Source: Inia geoffrensis (taxonomy: Eukaryota; Chordata; Mammalia; Artiodactyla; Iniidae). Taken from it: DNA of 64,000 nt. Position 1 is the stretch's first letter, and every line of letters starts with the position of its first letter. Below, in pieces: positions 33,631-47,000 of this stretch. The position numbers were made by a program, and so were the translations under genes. The notes below the pieces were generated by a model that saw only the letters and a program-made list of their open reading frames with translations, did no database searches and was not told the DNA's origin. The stretch spans positions 65,566,784 to 65,630,783 of the forward strand of contig CM070910.1 of the NCBI GenBank assembly GCA_036417435.1, in the 5' to 3' direction.

Positions 33631-35159
33631 CAGAATATTTAAATTTTGCATCAACAAACATGATTTTTGAGATAAAAAAAAAAAGGAGAAGATGGAGGGA
33701 ATAAATCAAATACACAAGAGTCAATTATATATAAACTGGTATGAACTTGCAACATTTCACTCATGTAGCCAACACATTTATGTTAACACCTGTTGTGACC
33801 AAGTGCCATTCTAGGCACTGGAGTCCCAAATATGGAGTGGACATGGCTCTGTAATTCTGGCTTCGATGAGGGGTAGACTACAACACAAAAGATAGATTCC
33901 ACACTGGAAGTGAGAACAAAGTCCTGTGGTATCACAAATGGAAGGTCAATTACTTCTGCCGAAAGCATTTAAGGGAGGTTTCACAAAAAAGGGGACACTT
34001 AAGCCCAACCATCTGGGAGGTTTGGTGGTGGTGGTGACTATTCGTGGGTAGGTGACATATAGGGAGGTGAATATTTCAAGCTGTGGAAATAGTATGTGCA
34101 AACACAAGGTAGAATCATCTAGAAGAGGTGACATTTGCCAGCAGGTTTCTATAAAGCTGTGTATCCCTGGCTCCCTATTTTTCCGCTTAGCTGATAACCC
34201 ACTGCAGAATGCTACGGAAACACTGGAATCTCTGCTATCCAAGAAACAAATCATGGGCCACCTGTACCTTTGGGGAAGTCCCAGGCTCCCTTTATTTAAT
34301 ATCCACAGGCCAATAAGGCAGAAGGCCAATGAAGTATAGCAGCTACATTCTGCCTCTGTCTTCAATTTAGCCTCTGAATTGTATATCCAGCTGGGTCTTG
34401 CTGCTAGACGATTTTATATGACTGAATTCCAGCACCCTCTCCCAGCAGGAGACAGCCAGGAATGGAGTCTGGACTCAACATGGAAGATCTGACATACAAT
34501 ATTTTGGCGTTTCTTCTTCCTACTTTTGGAATCCCAAATATTTCACCACATTAATAATAAGTTATCACCCCTTTTCTTATGTTGCAAGTATATGAGACAG
34601 AAATGCAAAGAGAGCTGGTACCTTTTGACGGACTGACCGTTACTCATTGTAAAGTTAGGGTTTTTAAACATCTCCTCATTTATATTTAATGAAACTTTAA
34701 CCATCACAACTGCTCTGTCTACACCAGTAAAAATGATTTTAATATGCTTGATAAACTAGGGAATTGTGTTGTTTCTGGTTTCTAATCCCGGCTCTATAGT
34801 TAATCATTTTGTGTCATAAAACAAGGCATCTGAATGTTCTCTTAGTGTCCACACATATCCAATAAGGATCGGATGGCAATGGTTGCTGAGATTCAGCATT
34901 CCTTAATTATAGAAATTAAAGAAAAAAAAAGGTCACAAATGAAATTGGAAACAATTTACAATCACCATCAGTAGTTACTTGAAAGGCACTCAGAGCTTTT
35001 TGGTTTGTTCGTTTATTTTAAATATTGACTTTTCAGGTGTGTGAATCCCTCTTATGCCTTCTGCAGCTATGTGTCTGCTATTCAGCAACCATCCGGTCAT
35101 GGTTGGAGGGCTGAGTTTAAAGAACCCATATTTTACATATAGAGTTAATGGCATCTGGG
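33631..35159. other. Unique stretch, weak L2/MIR-like pieces
   Basis: 33780-33870 ('tgaccaagtgccattctaggcactgg') and 34755-34850 resemble ancient repeats weakly. The overlapping frames at 33946-34365 (minus) and 34052-34339 (plus) have no recognisable domain. Confidence 0.4.
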
Positions 35160-35163
35160 GTGT

Positions 35164-35238
<75 letters not shown>
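35160..35238. repeat. Long (GT)n microsatellite with TATG interruptions
   Basis: About 79 bases of GT repeat broken by two 'tatg' units. Likely length-polymorphic and Z-DNA-prone. Confidence 0.97.
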
Positions 35239-35612
35239 TGTTGTATTTAGCTTCCTCAACTTCTTAGGCAGGGGTTATTTAAATCAACTAGGGACTGCTT
35301 TGTAACAAATCACTATAGCTGTTATGAGTACAAGCATGACTTAAGTGGAAGGCTGGTGGTCATTTCACATCATGGCTCCATTTAGTTGCTCTTATAGATC
35401 TTAGAAAGTGTTGAAAAAAAATCCCTGAGCATGACACACCATTTTTTGTGTGTGTGTGCCTGAAATGATAGGCAATGATAACTAAAACCCCTCACTTTTA
35501 TTTCCCTGATAAATTCTTGTGCCTCTGGATCCCATTTGATCCCAGGAAATCTGAAAGACTCTTAGATCAAGGGAGAGCAAATATTCATTCCCTTCCAATA
35601 CCCCCTCACAGC
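35239..35612. other. Unassigned stretch
   Basis: 35275-35420 has phrases loosely like an old LTR or DNA element ('aacaaatcactatagc', 'catttcacatcatggctcc'). No gene. Confidence 0.35.
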
Positions 35613-35620
35613 CCATGGTG

Positions 35621-35833
35621 TTTTTTTTTTTTTTTTTTTTTTGCGGTATGTGGGCCTCTCACTGTTGTGGCCTCTCCCGTGGCGGAGCACAGGCTCTGTA
35701 CGCGCAAGCTCAGCGGCCATGGCTCACGGGCCCAGCCGCTCCACGGCATGTGGGATCTTCACAGACCGGGGCACGAACCCGTGTCCCCTGCATTGGCAGG
35801 CGGACTCTCAACCACTGCGCCACCAGGGAAGCC
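35621..35833 (-). mobile_element. CHR-type SINE, antisense
   Basis: T-run 35621-35642, complete body and head ending 'gcgccaccagggaagcc'. An exact target duplication 'ccatggtg' is at 35613-35620 and 35834-35841. Confidence 0.95.
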
Positions 35834-35841
35834 CCATGGTG

Positions 35842-38640
35842 GTATATTTATCTATATTTAAGCCTTAAAATAATTTAGGAAATATTTCTTTAATTTCCTA
35901 GTAAAATACAAGTTCATTGAAAAAGAGAGCTGTTAAAAGGAACAGAATTGGGGTAAGAGAATATGTTTGAAAAAAATGGCAAACATTACTAATTTAAAAT
36001 GAAAGACCAGGCATAATTGTGTATATAATTTTTAAAACATACATTTACTTATTTGTTTGTTGCTATTTTCCATCATCCTGCATATGGAAGTGATACAGAA
36101 TTTACATTTTAGGTTATAGGAGTCAATTCCTTTAAATTAAAAAAAAAGTAATCAATAAAGTTTATTTTTAAATGATACTTTTCAAAATCTGATGTCATTA
36201 CTAAGCTCATGCAATTTCAGAGAAGAACCTTTGTATATTTAGAAACGAATTCATTTTCACATGATCGGATAATCTCATAGCTACTAGATTAAAACCTAGT
36301 TCACATGAGTTTGGGACACTTATTTGTACCGTTTCCTTTTTCAAAACAATGTACCACTTGGTCCCATGTCTGATAATATTAATTTTCTTGGTTTCTATTC
36401 AATGCATTTTAAATTTTCAGAAAAATATGATTCTGACAAACATTTAAAGGACACACAGGAATGCGATGAGCCAGATATTGTAACTATATGTGAAGGGATT
36501 AAGCAGCTTAAAACACATTGTCACAGATCCTGGAATCTCCCCTCTTTCTTGACAACAGAGGTCGAGTTTTCCTGGCTGCAACCATGGAGACTATTTTCAA
36601 GCTGTTTGGCAGTCCTGTACACCTCAATTAATATATCCTCTCGGGGATGGCGGGGGGACATCACTTTTGTAAAGATGTTTATGTTAAAGCCATGAATAAA
36701 ATGCTTATAAATCCTGCAAAACAGAGCTCATTCATTTGCAGCTGTTGATGACAAAAATACCACTGAGAACAGCTTCTATTTCTACTTAGCTGACAATAAG
36801 CTGAAACCACCCGTCCAGGCACAATTAGGATGACAGGACATGTTATGCTCTTATCTCAAGTTCCTCTTCGGTTCCCACGCCGCCTTGGTGGCTGTGTTCT
36901 GCTGTCTCCTGCTTTGAGAATCCGGTGCCCCCCTGTTTTCTATTCCTAGTTCACAAGGTTCTAATGCCCATCAGGACACTTTTGAATTTACTCACTTATT
37001 GCCCTTTACATGAAAGGATTTCAGGTGTGCTCCTAAAGCCTTAGACTATTCAGCTTTTTATCTTTAATTGTGAAATAAATGTTAGAAATTCATGAGCAGG
37101 CTGGCTCACAGAATTGTTAAAATACCTGAAATTTAAAAATACACTCTGTTCTGCTATAATACTTGTTTGAGAACAGAATTTGTTCCAATGTGATTGATAT
37201 ATTAGGGAACAATTTAAACATAATGCAGATTTCACATTTACTTATGTGCAAATTCCTCTTGTAGAGACACCAGATGTACTCAGTAAACAGCACCCGCCTG
37301 AATCCAGCTGCATTGGGATACACAAAACTCAGACACACACATCTCAAACCTCTACAGCTACTTCAGCTCACCACAGGAAATAAGAGCTACAACCATGCAC
37401 ATTTGACGTTACAAATTTCGTCCAATTTCTGAGAACCTTCCCTCTATCACACCCTCCTGTCATTCAAAATACTTCACGAACTCAACTAACCTTCCATCAC
37501 TCAATTCCACAAGCAAACTCCTGGTCTCTTTAAAAGTGACGTGCCGCGTTTATTGTAGTGTTTACATATTTCTAAAGCAGGTAATATGTGTAAAACCGTG
37601 CCACTATTTTTATTAAGTTGTTACTTTTTTCTTACGTGCCATTGATGGAGTTTTTGAGTGTTGAGCATCTGTGGTTTTTGTTGCATGATTTTGCATAGTG
37701 TGATGATTTTTAGGAACATATATTTAGCATATGTTTCTTCCACTCATAGCAGAACTGACTGTATGAAACTTCCTCCATTCCCAAGAATATCTTACATTTC
37801 CTGGGAGGATGTTTACCGGTGCCTTCACTGGACCTGTTTTCTTCTCATCCTTGACTCTTGTTCCTGTCAGCTCCCAGTTACCACACAAAGACTAGGGTTA
37901 CTTTTTCGTTTTCGTTTTTTCTTTTCTAAACTTGAGAATAGATAGAAAACGCGTGGACATTATTCTAAAGAATTTGGTTTTTATTGGGAGGATAGGAGGT
38001 ACTCTTGAAAATGTTAAGTTGGAGAATGAAGATGGAAGGCGAGCTCGTGCATGTGAGGGTTCTGTGTGAAACTTTCTGTCAGAAAGTTCTATGGATCAAC
38101 AGCCTGTGACCTCCTGGAGGAAGATTCCTGGAGATTGTCTTATCATCTCTAAAGTCCCAATGCTGGGCATCCTGCCTTACCTGGAATGGTTCAAAGTGTT
38201 TACTGAACTGAATTCCAACAGTACAAATGCGGATTAGTCCTAAACATGGTCACCGAGAGACACTGAAAAAGTCTTAATAATAATGTAGATAATCAATTTC
38301 TTCACTTAGACAAGGAAGCATTCCCACACATTTTAGAAAAAAAAAAAGTTTGACAATGAAAATTGAAACACAAATGATTTTTCATTTACCCTAGCTAAAT
38401 AGTATGCTCTTTGAATTCCTGTTTTAAGCTTAGTAATTCTGGGCACAGTGCCTTTCCCCTCATGATATGATTGATAATCATTCAGTTCATCAGAAATCCA
38501 ATTAATCAGAATGTTCCACTTCCTCACAAGCATTCTATTTAAGTGTCTACTGTGTGGAGTTTAATGTCATCACACACTTTGGCTATTTTAATTTTTTAAA
38601 AGTATTTGGGAATGTTTATTATTATTATAGAATCCTCCAG
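35842..38640. other. Unique stretch, possible conserved non-coding block at 36420-36860
   Basis: No repeat family or exon recognised. 36420-36860 is better balanced in composition than its surroundings and holds E-box ('cagctg'), SOX-like ('gacaataag') and homeodomain ('caattag') motifs. The 123-codon frame at 36324-36695 has no domain I recognise. Confidence 0.35.
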
Positions 38641-38645
38641 AGACA

Positions 38646-38673
38646 GAAATATGGATATTTCTATCCATATTTC
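38646..38673. repeat. Perfect 12-bp inverted repeat, 4-nt loop
   Basis: Arms gaaatatggata (38646-38657) and tatccatatttc (38662-38673) pair exactly around 'tttc'. Located in unassigned AT-rich DNA. Confidence 0.95.
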
Positions 38674-39829
38674 CTATGCGATACTTATACAGTAAAAGCT
38701 AAGAAAGAGAATGAAAATCAGAAGTAAAACCATAGAGACTATGGAATCATTGTATGGCTTTTGCTCTAAATGTGGTATCTTCTGGGTGACTGACTTCATT
38801 TCAATTAAGTGCTTATTACCACTCTCCAGGTGGGTAGCCCATCTGCTTCTCATGGAAGGCAATGTCACCCAAGCTCCTGGCTCCCTTCCCTGCCAATTAG
38901 TCGCCTATATGCCATTTATATGAGTGTTACAGAGCTTGGATAGGTGTGAATATTCGAACTTCCTATAGTTTTGCTGAAATCTGATTTAAGCATACACTGA
39001 CAAAGGAATGGAAAGAGTAAACATCAATATGGGAACTTAGGGATTTGTATAAATGCTATACATTTTTATTCCCTAGGTGGTTAGGTGAACTTGAAATTGT
39101 ATTTCCTTTGGCTTAAAATAGATGAATCACCTAATAATAGATTCATTTTTTTAGTAATAACGTCATCATTTTCTACCCTACTTCTCACTGAAATTCAAAT
39201 ATAAGACAGTTTTTCAAACATGGTTTAAGAACCTATAATTAACCATGGTCTTCTTGTGCACATTGATCCCTGGGTATGTTCTACATGTTTGCCAGTTGTT
39301 CAAAGTGGATGCATTTGACCCCAAGTAGTTTTATTGCCTTAATGCATTATTCTGTGTGGCAAAAATAAGCCAGACTGGAATTATCTAGGCCAAATGATAC
39401 AGTGAGTTTCTAGGAAGCCTGAGGCTGATTGGCTGTTTTACATTGAGAAGAAGCCACCGTAGAGAGACACTTCAAGTAAAAAATTCGTTGTGAAATAGTT
39501 GATTGAGGAAACAGAATTGAAAGTTCAGTTTAACACATTAAGCCACTATTATGTGCCCTCCGAATAGATTTCCTGGAGATAGTCTGCCCCCTTCAATATG
39601 TTTACCAAATTTTTACTTGAAAGTTCGTTGTTGTCATGGAATAGATGTAACCTGAATTAAAGGTATAATGTTATTAAATAATAATCGGACAACTTAGGAA
39701 AATGAGAACTGCAATTTTAAGCTTTGTTACTATTGGAGGCAGTGTTAAAATAAAAATTCATCGGAACCCTCTATTAATAATTATATATATATTAATTTTT
39801 TAAACAAGTTACTTTAGGTTCTTGTTATA
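38674..39829. other. Unique stretch, no gene seen
   Basis: AT-rich, no recognised repeats. Overlapping plus and minus frames at 38674-38923 are unremarkable. Confidence 0.45.
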
Positions 39830-40229
39830 AGTATAGACTAAGCTGTTGTCCCAAAGAGACCCATAATATCAGTGATGTGAGAAAAACAATAGAATTTTAT
39901 ATTTCTTACCTGTGACAATCAGGAGGTAAGCAAGAGTTCCAGGTCAGATAGTCAGTTCTGATTCATGAGGTCACGCAGGGATCAGGTTAATTTCTCTCCA
40001 CCTTTCCAGAGGAGATTTTCTTTGTCTGTGTGGGGGAGGCTGACCACCATTAGAAACTCCTTGTGTTTCTGTCATTAAGAGAGAAATGAGAAGATGGAAC
40101 ACAATTTCCATTTAAAAGATGTGACCCAGTACTTGTACACACAGTTTTGCATACCTACTTGCAAGTGAGGCTGAGAAATACAACACTCTTTTGTGCAAAG
40201 GAAGAAGGGGAGGTGGATACAAGAGCAAT
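39830..40229. repeat. Possible ancient repeat, family not assigned
   Basis: Phrases such as 'caatagaattttatatttcttacc', 'gtcacgcagggatcagg', 'acaatttccatttaaaagatgtgacccag' and 'cttgcaagtgaggctgagaaatac' resemble an old dispersed repeat seen in mammals. I cannot name the family with confidence. Confidence 0.35.
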
Positions 40230-40500
40230 CTTTTTTTTTTTTAATTTTTATTGGAATATAGTTGATTTACAATGTTGTGGTAGTTTCTGCTGTACAGCAA
40301 AGTGAATCCGTTATACATGTACATATATCCACACTTTTTAAAATTCTTTTCTCATATAGGCCATTACAGAGTACTGAGTAGAGTTCCCTGTGCTATGCAG
40401 TAGGTCCTTATCAGTTATCCATTTTATATATAGTAGTGTGTATAGGTCAATCCCAGTCTTGCCATACCTACTGATTAGCTGTTTGTTCAACTTTTATTTT
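40230..40500 (-). mobile_element. L1 3'-end fragment, antisense
   Basis: T-run, then 'attggaatatagttgatttacaatgttgtgg', 'tgtacagcaaagtgaatccg', 'agagttccctgtgctatgcagtaggtccttatcagttatcc'. This is the reverse complement of the cetartiodactyl L1 3' UTR also seen at about 19 kb. Confidence 0.9.
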
Positions 40501-40599
40501 TTTTAATATTTTCATAATAAAATATTTTCTACTGATATAACAGGAAGCTTTGAAAATAAATCACACCAGGTTCTCTTCTACTTAAAAAAATCCAGCGGT

Positions 40600-41130
40600 G
40601 CCTTTGTTTCATTACCCCTAATATGACTTACGATGCCCCGCGGGCTCTGGCCTCGCCTCCCACTCCAGCAATGCTTTATCCTTTCTTTTCCCAGCTTCCT
40701 ATTTTCTAACTACAGTGATGATCCGCTTTGCTTCCTGTGGGCAATTCAACCTCCTATTTCTGTTTCTTTGCTCTTGTTATTCCTCCTTTAAGAAATGTTC
40801 TTCCCGTAATTCTATGTATAATTGGCAACTTCTTATCCTCAAGAGTGCAGCTCCAATCTCTTCTTCAGAGATTCTTTCGCCACTCTGGTTTTCCCATATT
40901 GCTTCACCATTTTAAACTTTATTTCATAGCAGTTGCACTATTAATTAATGTCTAAATTTATTTACTTTTTATGTGTTTATGGTTTTATTTCACCTCTGTA
41001 ATATAAATTCTGTGAAGGCCCAGATCTCATCTGCTTGTTTCTGATATTAAAAGGAAAAAAAACTCCTAGAAGACAGTTACTGAAACATAGTAGATGCTCA
41101 AAAACTATTTTGGAATGAGCAAATGAATAT
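40600..41130 (+). mobile_element. L2 LINE 3' end, sense
   Basis: L2 landmarks in order: 'ctctggcctcgcctcccactcc', 'ttgctcttgttattcctcc', 'gaaatgttcttcccg', 'agagattctttcgccactctgg', 'aattctgtgaaggcccagatctcatctgc' and 'gaaacatagtagatgctcaaaa'. Confidence 0.7.
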
Positions 41131-42025
41131 ATAATTATCAATACGCAACGTGCACATTACATATACAATGTTTGCTGTGTCTTTTTAGAATGTTGTATTG
41201 TCCAATAAAAGTCAGTTGTTTTCTTAATATCTAATTAAGGATTAAAAAGATAATGTACACAACTGAGGTACAGTTTATCACTTGCCCCATGTGAGATGTA
41301 GCTCTTGACCCTAGTAAGCTTTACATAATCTGGTCCTATGTAATAATATGCTTAGTTACAGCATGGCATTGTACTTTCTAAGATTCTGTTACCAACGGAT
41401 TTTCATTTGCTTGATGCCATAGTGATAAAGTGCATTGACTAAACCGTGAATAAACATTCTGAAATATTTGTTGGTCTGCAAAAAAAAGACCAATCTGTAA
41501 CATTGATCAGAAATAAATGGCCACTCCTGAATCATACTAAATAATCTTCAAATCAGAAAAGCAACTATTTTAGAGGAGAAATGTAATAATAAATAGAGTC
41601 ACAAAATTCTTAGAAGTAAAAGAAATAACATTATTTAACATATATTTACACATATAGCTATATTGTATAGAATTTTTAAAAGGGCTACATTACTCTTTGC
41701 TCTTCATCTTCTAAACAATCATATGAAATGGTTCAATTTGGTGAAAATGAACATTTATTTCCTTGTGATGTTTATCTTTTAAAATTATATCACTGATTTT
41801 AAATTCCTTGCAAGACTACAAACAAAGAAAAGGATAATCATCATAAGTGTATGAATGGTTCATAGGCCTTCTCAGAACCAGTAGACCAGACCACAAATGA
41901 GTAGCAGAAAGTTTTATGACATGGCCCAGGTTCACCCATTTGACCTAAAAAATGTTAAGCTCTAGAAGATTTCTTTTGATTCATTTCTCAGTTGGCCAAA
42001 TCATGCTAGAATAGTAGAATCAATA
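41131..42025. other. Unique AT-rich stretch, no gene seen
   Basis: No recognisable features before the L1 5' UTR begins. Confidence 0.5.
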
Positions 42026-42605
42026 TTAGATAGAGTGGCTGCAGGCTCACCCTGCATTCCAATTATAACTACAATACCCCCTCCGGCCCCCTGGCCTGAG
42101 TGAGCCAGAGCCCCCTAATAATTTGCTCCTTTACCTCTCTCCTGTCTGGGTGAAGAACAGATGCCTGAGGGTGACCTACATGCAGAGGTGGGGCCAAAAC
42201 CAAAGCTGAACCCCAGGAGCTGTGCGAACAAAGAAGAGAAAGGGAAATCTCTCCCAGCAGCCTCAGGAGCAGCGGATTAAATCTCCACAATCAACCTGAT
42301 ATAGCCTGCAACTGTGGAATACCTGAATAGATGAGGAATCATCCCAAATTGAGCAGGTGGGCTTTGAGATCAACTGTAGACTTGGGGTTTGCTGTCTGAG
42401 ACTGATTTCTTTCTGATTTTTATGTTTATCTTAGTATAGTTTTTAGCACTTGTTATCATGGGTGGATTTGTTTATTGGTTTGGTTACCTTCTCTTTTTAA
42501 AATCATTATTACTTAAAAAAAATTTATTTTTTTCAATTTATTATTTCTTTCTTTCATTTTTTTCTCCCTTTTCTTCTGAGCCATGTGGTTGACAGGGTCT
42601 CAGTT

Positions 42606-42629
42606 CTCCAGCCTGTCACCAGGCTGGAG
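42606..42629. repeat. 10-bp perfect hairpin in L1 5' UTR
   Basis: ctccagcctg and caggctggag pair exactly around 'tcac', in the last 500 bases of the L1 5' UTR. It may form an RNA stem in the L1 transcript. Confidence 0.9.
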
Positions 42630-43080
42630 CCTCTGAGATGGGAGAGCTGAGTTCAGGACATTGGACCACAAACGACCTCCTGGCCCCACATAATATCAAT
42701 TGGCAAGAGCTCTCCCAGAGATCTCCATCTCAGGATAAGACCCAGCTCCACCCAATGACCAGCAAACACCAGTGCTGGATGTCCCATGCCAAAACAACTA
42801 GCAAGACAGGAACACAACCCGACCCATTAGCAGAGAGGCTGCCTAAAATTATACTAAGCTCACAGACACTTGAAAAGACACCACCGGATGTGGCCCTGCC
42901 CAACAGAAAGACAAGATCCAGCCCCATGCACCAGAACACAGGCACCACTGCCCTCCACCAGGAAACCTACACAAGCCACTAAACCAACCTTACCCTCTGG
43001 TGGCAGACAGCAAAAACAACAGAGACTATGAACATGCAGCCTATGAAAAGGAGACACCAAACACAGTAAGTTAACAAAAA

Positions 43081-43950
43081 ATGAGAAGACAGAGAAATAT
43101 ACAGCAGATGAAGGAGGAAGGTAAAAACCCACGAGACCTAACAAATGAAGAGGAAATAAGCAGTGTACCTAAAAAAGAATTCAGAGTAATGATAGCAAAG
43201 ATGATCCAAAATCTTAGAAATAGAATGGAGAAAATACAAGAAATGTTTAACAAGGACCTAGAAGAACTAAAGAGCAAACAAACAATGATGAACAACACAA
43301 TAAATGAAGTAAAAAATTCTCTAGAAGGAATCAATAGCAGAATAACTGAGGCAAAAGAACAGATAAGTGACCTGGAAGATAAAATAGTGGAAATAACTAC
43401 TGCAGAACAGAATAAAGAAAAATGAATGAAAATAATTGAGAACAGTCTCAGAGACTTTTGGGACAACATTAAACACCCTATTTTTATAGGGGTCCCCAAA
43501 AAAGAAGAGAAAAAGAATGGGTCTGAGAAAATATTTGAAGAGATTATAATTGAAAACTTCCCTAACATGAGAAAGGAAATAGTCAATCAAGTCCAGGAAG
43601 CACAGAGAGTCCCATACAGGATAAACGCAAGGAGAAACATGCCAAGACACAAATTAATCAAACTATCAAAAATTAAATACAAAGAAAAAATATTAAAAGC
43701 AGCAAGGGAAAAACAACAAATAACATACAAGGGAATCCCCATAAGGTTAACAGCTGATCTTACAGCAGAAACTCTGTAAGCCAGAGGGAGTGGCAGGACA
43801 TATTTAAATTGATGAAAGGGAAAAACCTACAACAGAGATTACTCTACTCAGCAAGGATCACATTCAGAATTGACTGAGAATTTAAACCTTTACAGACAAG
43901 CAAAAGTTAAGAGAATTCAGCACCACCAAAACAGCTTTAAAACAAATGCT
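43081..43950 (+). pseudogene. L1 ORF1 (ORF1p RNA-binding chaperone), broken
   Basis: Frame starts with Met at 43081 (MRRQRNIQQMKEE). An N-terminal coiled-coil-like Lys/Glu-rich segment ('IQNLRNRMEKIQEMFNKDLE') is followed by the RRM-like region. An in-frame TGA at 43423-43425 splits it into 43081-43422 and 43426-43779, both in the same frame, consistent with a single base change. A second stop at 43777-43779 (after 'LTADLTAETL') truncates the C-terminal domain, whose remnants continue to about 43950. ORF1p normally binds L1 RNA as a trimer. This copy could not make full-length protein. Confidence 0.9.
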
Positions 43951-44024
43951 AAAGGAAATTTTCTAGGCAGGAAACACAAGAGAAGTAAAAGACCTACAAA
44001 AACAAACCCAAAACAATTAAGATT

Positions 44025-47000
44025 ATGGTAATAGAAACATACATATCAATAATTACCTTAAATGTAAACGGATTAAATGCTCCAACCAAAAGACATAGAC
44101 TGGCTGAATGGATACAAAAACAAAGCCCATATATATGCTGTCTGCAAGAGACCCACTTCAGACCAAGGGACACGTACAGACTGAAAGTGAGGGGATGGAA
44201 AAAGATATTCCATGCAAATGGAAATCAAAAGAAAGCTATAGTAGCAATTATCATATCAGACAAAATAGACTTTAAAATAAAGACTATTACAAGAGACAAA
44301 GAAGGACACTACATAATGATCAATCAATCGATCCAAGAATATATAACAATTTTAAATATTTATTCACCCAACATAGGAGCACCTCAATACATAAAGAAAA
44401 TGTTAACAGCCATAAAAGAGGAAATTGACAGTAACACAAACATAGTAGGGGACTTTAACAGCCCACTTTGACCAATGGACAGATCATCCATCCAAAATGA
44501 AAAAAAATAGGGAAACACAAGCTTTAAATGACACATTAAACAAGATGGAATTGATTGATAATTATAGGACATTCCATCCAAGAACAACAGAATGTACTTT
44601 ATTCTCAAGTGCCCCTGGAACATTCTCCAGGATAGATCATATTTTGGGTCACAAATCAAGCCTTGGTAAATTTAAGAAAATTTAAATCGTATCAAGTATC
44701 TTCTCCAGCCACAGTGCTGTGAGACTAGACATTAGTTACAGGAAAAAAACTATAAAAAATACAAACACATGGAGGCTAAACAATACGCTACTAAATAAAC
44801 AAGAAATCACTGAAGAAATCAAAGAGGAAGTCAAAAATACCTAGAAACAAATGACAATGAAAACACAATGGCCCCAAACCTATGGGATGCAGCAAAAGCA
44901 GTTCTAAAAGGGAAGTTTATGCAATACAATCCTACATCAAGAAACAAGAAACATCTCAAATAAGCAACCTAACCTTACATCTAAAGCAATTAGAGAAAGA
45001 AGAACAAAAACCCCTAAAGTTAGCAGAAGGAATGAAATCATAAAGATAAGATCAGAAATAAATGAAAATGAAATGAAGGGAATACTAGCAAAGGTCAATA
45101 AAACTAAAAGCTGGTTCTTTGAGAAAATAAACAAAATTGATAAACACTTAGCCAGACTCATCAAGAAAAAAAAGGGAAAAGACTCAAATCAATAGAATTA
45201 GAAATGAAAAAGGAGAAGTAACATCTGACACGGCAGAAATACAAAGGATCATGAGAGATTACTACAAGCAACTATATGCCAATAAAATGGACAAATTCCT
45301 AGAAAAGAACAACCTTCCAAGACTGAACCAGGAAGAAACAGAAAATATAAACAGACCAATCACAAGCACTGAAATTGAAACTGTGATTAAAAATCTTCCA
45401 ACAAACAAAAGCCCAGGACCAGATGGCTTCACAGGTGAATTCTACCAAACATCTAGAGAAGAACTAACACCCATCCTTCTCAAACTCTTCCAAAATATAG
45501 CAGAGGGAGGAACACTCCCAAACTCATTCTACAAGGCCACCATCACCCTGATACCAAATTCAGACAAAGATGTCACAAAGAAAGAAAACTACAGGCCAAT
45601 ATCACTGATGAACATAGATGCAAAAATCCTCAACAAAATACTACCACAAGAATCTAACAGCACATTAAAAGGATCACACACCATGATCAAGTGGGGTTTA
45701 TCCCAGGAATTCAAGGATTCTTCAATATATGCAAATCAATTAATGTGATACACCATATTAAAGAATTGAAGGAGAAAAACCATATGATCATCTCAATAGA
45801 TGCAGAAAAAGCTTTTGACAAAATTCAACACCCGCTTATGGTAAAACCCTCCAGAATGTAGGCACAGGGGGAAACTCCCTCAAAATAATAAATGCCATAT
45901 ATGACAAACTGACAGCTAACATTGTTCTCAGTAGTGAAAAAATGAAACCATTTCCTCTAAGATCAGGAGCAAGACAAGATTGTGCACTCTCACTGCTACT
46001 ACTCAACATAGTTTTGGAAGTTTTAGCCACAGCAGGCAGAAAAGAAAAAGAAATAAAAGGAATCCAAATCGGAAAAGAAGAAGTAAAGCTGTCACTGTTT
46101 GCAGATGACATGATACTATACCTAAGGAATGCTAAAGATGTTACCAGAAAATAACTAGAGCTAATCAATGAATTTGGTAAAGTAGCAGGATACAAAATTA
46201 ATGCACAGAAATCTCTTGCATTCCGATACATTAATGATGAAAAATATGAAAGAGTAATTAAGGAAACACTCCCATTTACCACTGCAACAAAAAGAATAAA
46301 ATGCCTAGGAATAAACCTACCTAAGGAGATGAAAGACCTGTATGGAGAAAACTATAAGACACTGATGAAAGAAATTAAAGATGATACCAACAGATGGAGA
46401 GATATACCATGTTCTTCGACTGGAAGAATGAACATTGTGAAAATGACTATACTACCCCAAACAATCTACACATTCAGTGCAATCCCTATCAAACTACCAA
46501 TGGCATTTTTCACAGAACTAGAACAAAAAATTTCACAATGTGTATGGAAGCACAAAAGACCCCGAATAGCCAAAGGAATCTTGAGAAACAAAAATGGAGC
46601 TGGAGTCATCAGGCTCCCAGACTTCAGACTATACTACAAAGCTACAGTAATCAAGACAGTATTGTACTGGCACAAAAACAGAAATATAGATCAATGGAAC
46701 AGGATAGAAAGCCCAGAGATAAGCCCACACACATACAGTCACCTTATCTTAGATAAAGGAGGTAAGAATATACAATGGAGAAAAGACAGCCTCTTCAATA
46801 AGTGGTGCTGGGAAAACTGGACAGCTACATGAAAAAGAATGAAATTAGAACACTCCCTAACACCATACATGAAAATAAACTCAAAATGGATTAAAGACCT
46901 AAATGTAAGGCCAGACACTATAAAACTCTTAGAGGAAAACATAGGCAGAACACTCTATGACATAAATCACAGCAAGATCCTTTTTGACCCACCTCTAGAG

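Noticed and set aside
33946..34365. 139-codon minus frame with a 95-codon plus frame opposite
   Set aside because: Open on both strands with no recognisable motifs, start context or repeat of parent exons; likely chance.
36324..36695. 123-codon plus frame
   Set aside because: No domain recognised. It spans the candidate non-coding block and looks compositional.
43071..43586. 171-codon minus-strand frame, the longest in the window
   Set aside because: It is the antisense shadow of L1 ORF1.
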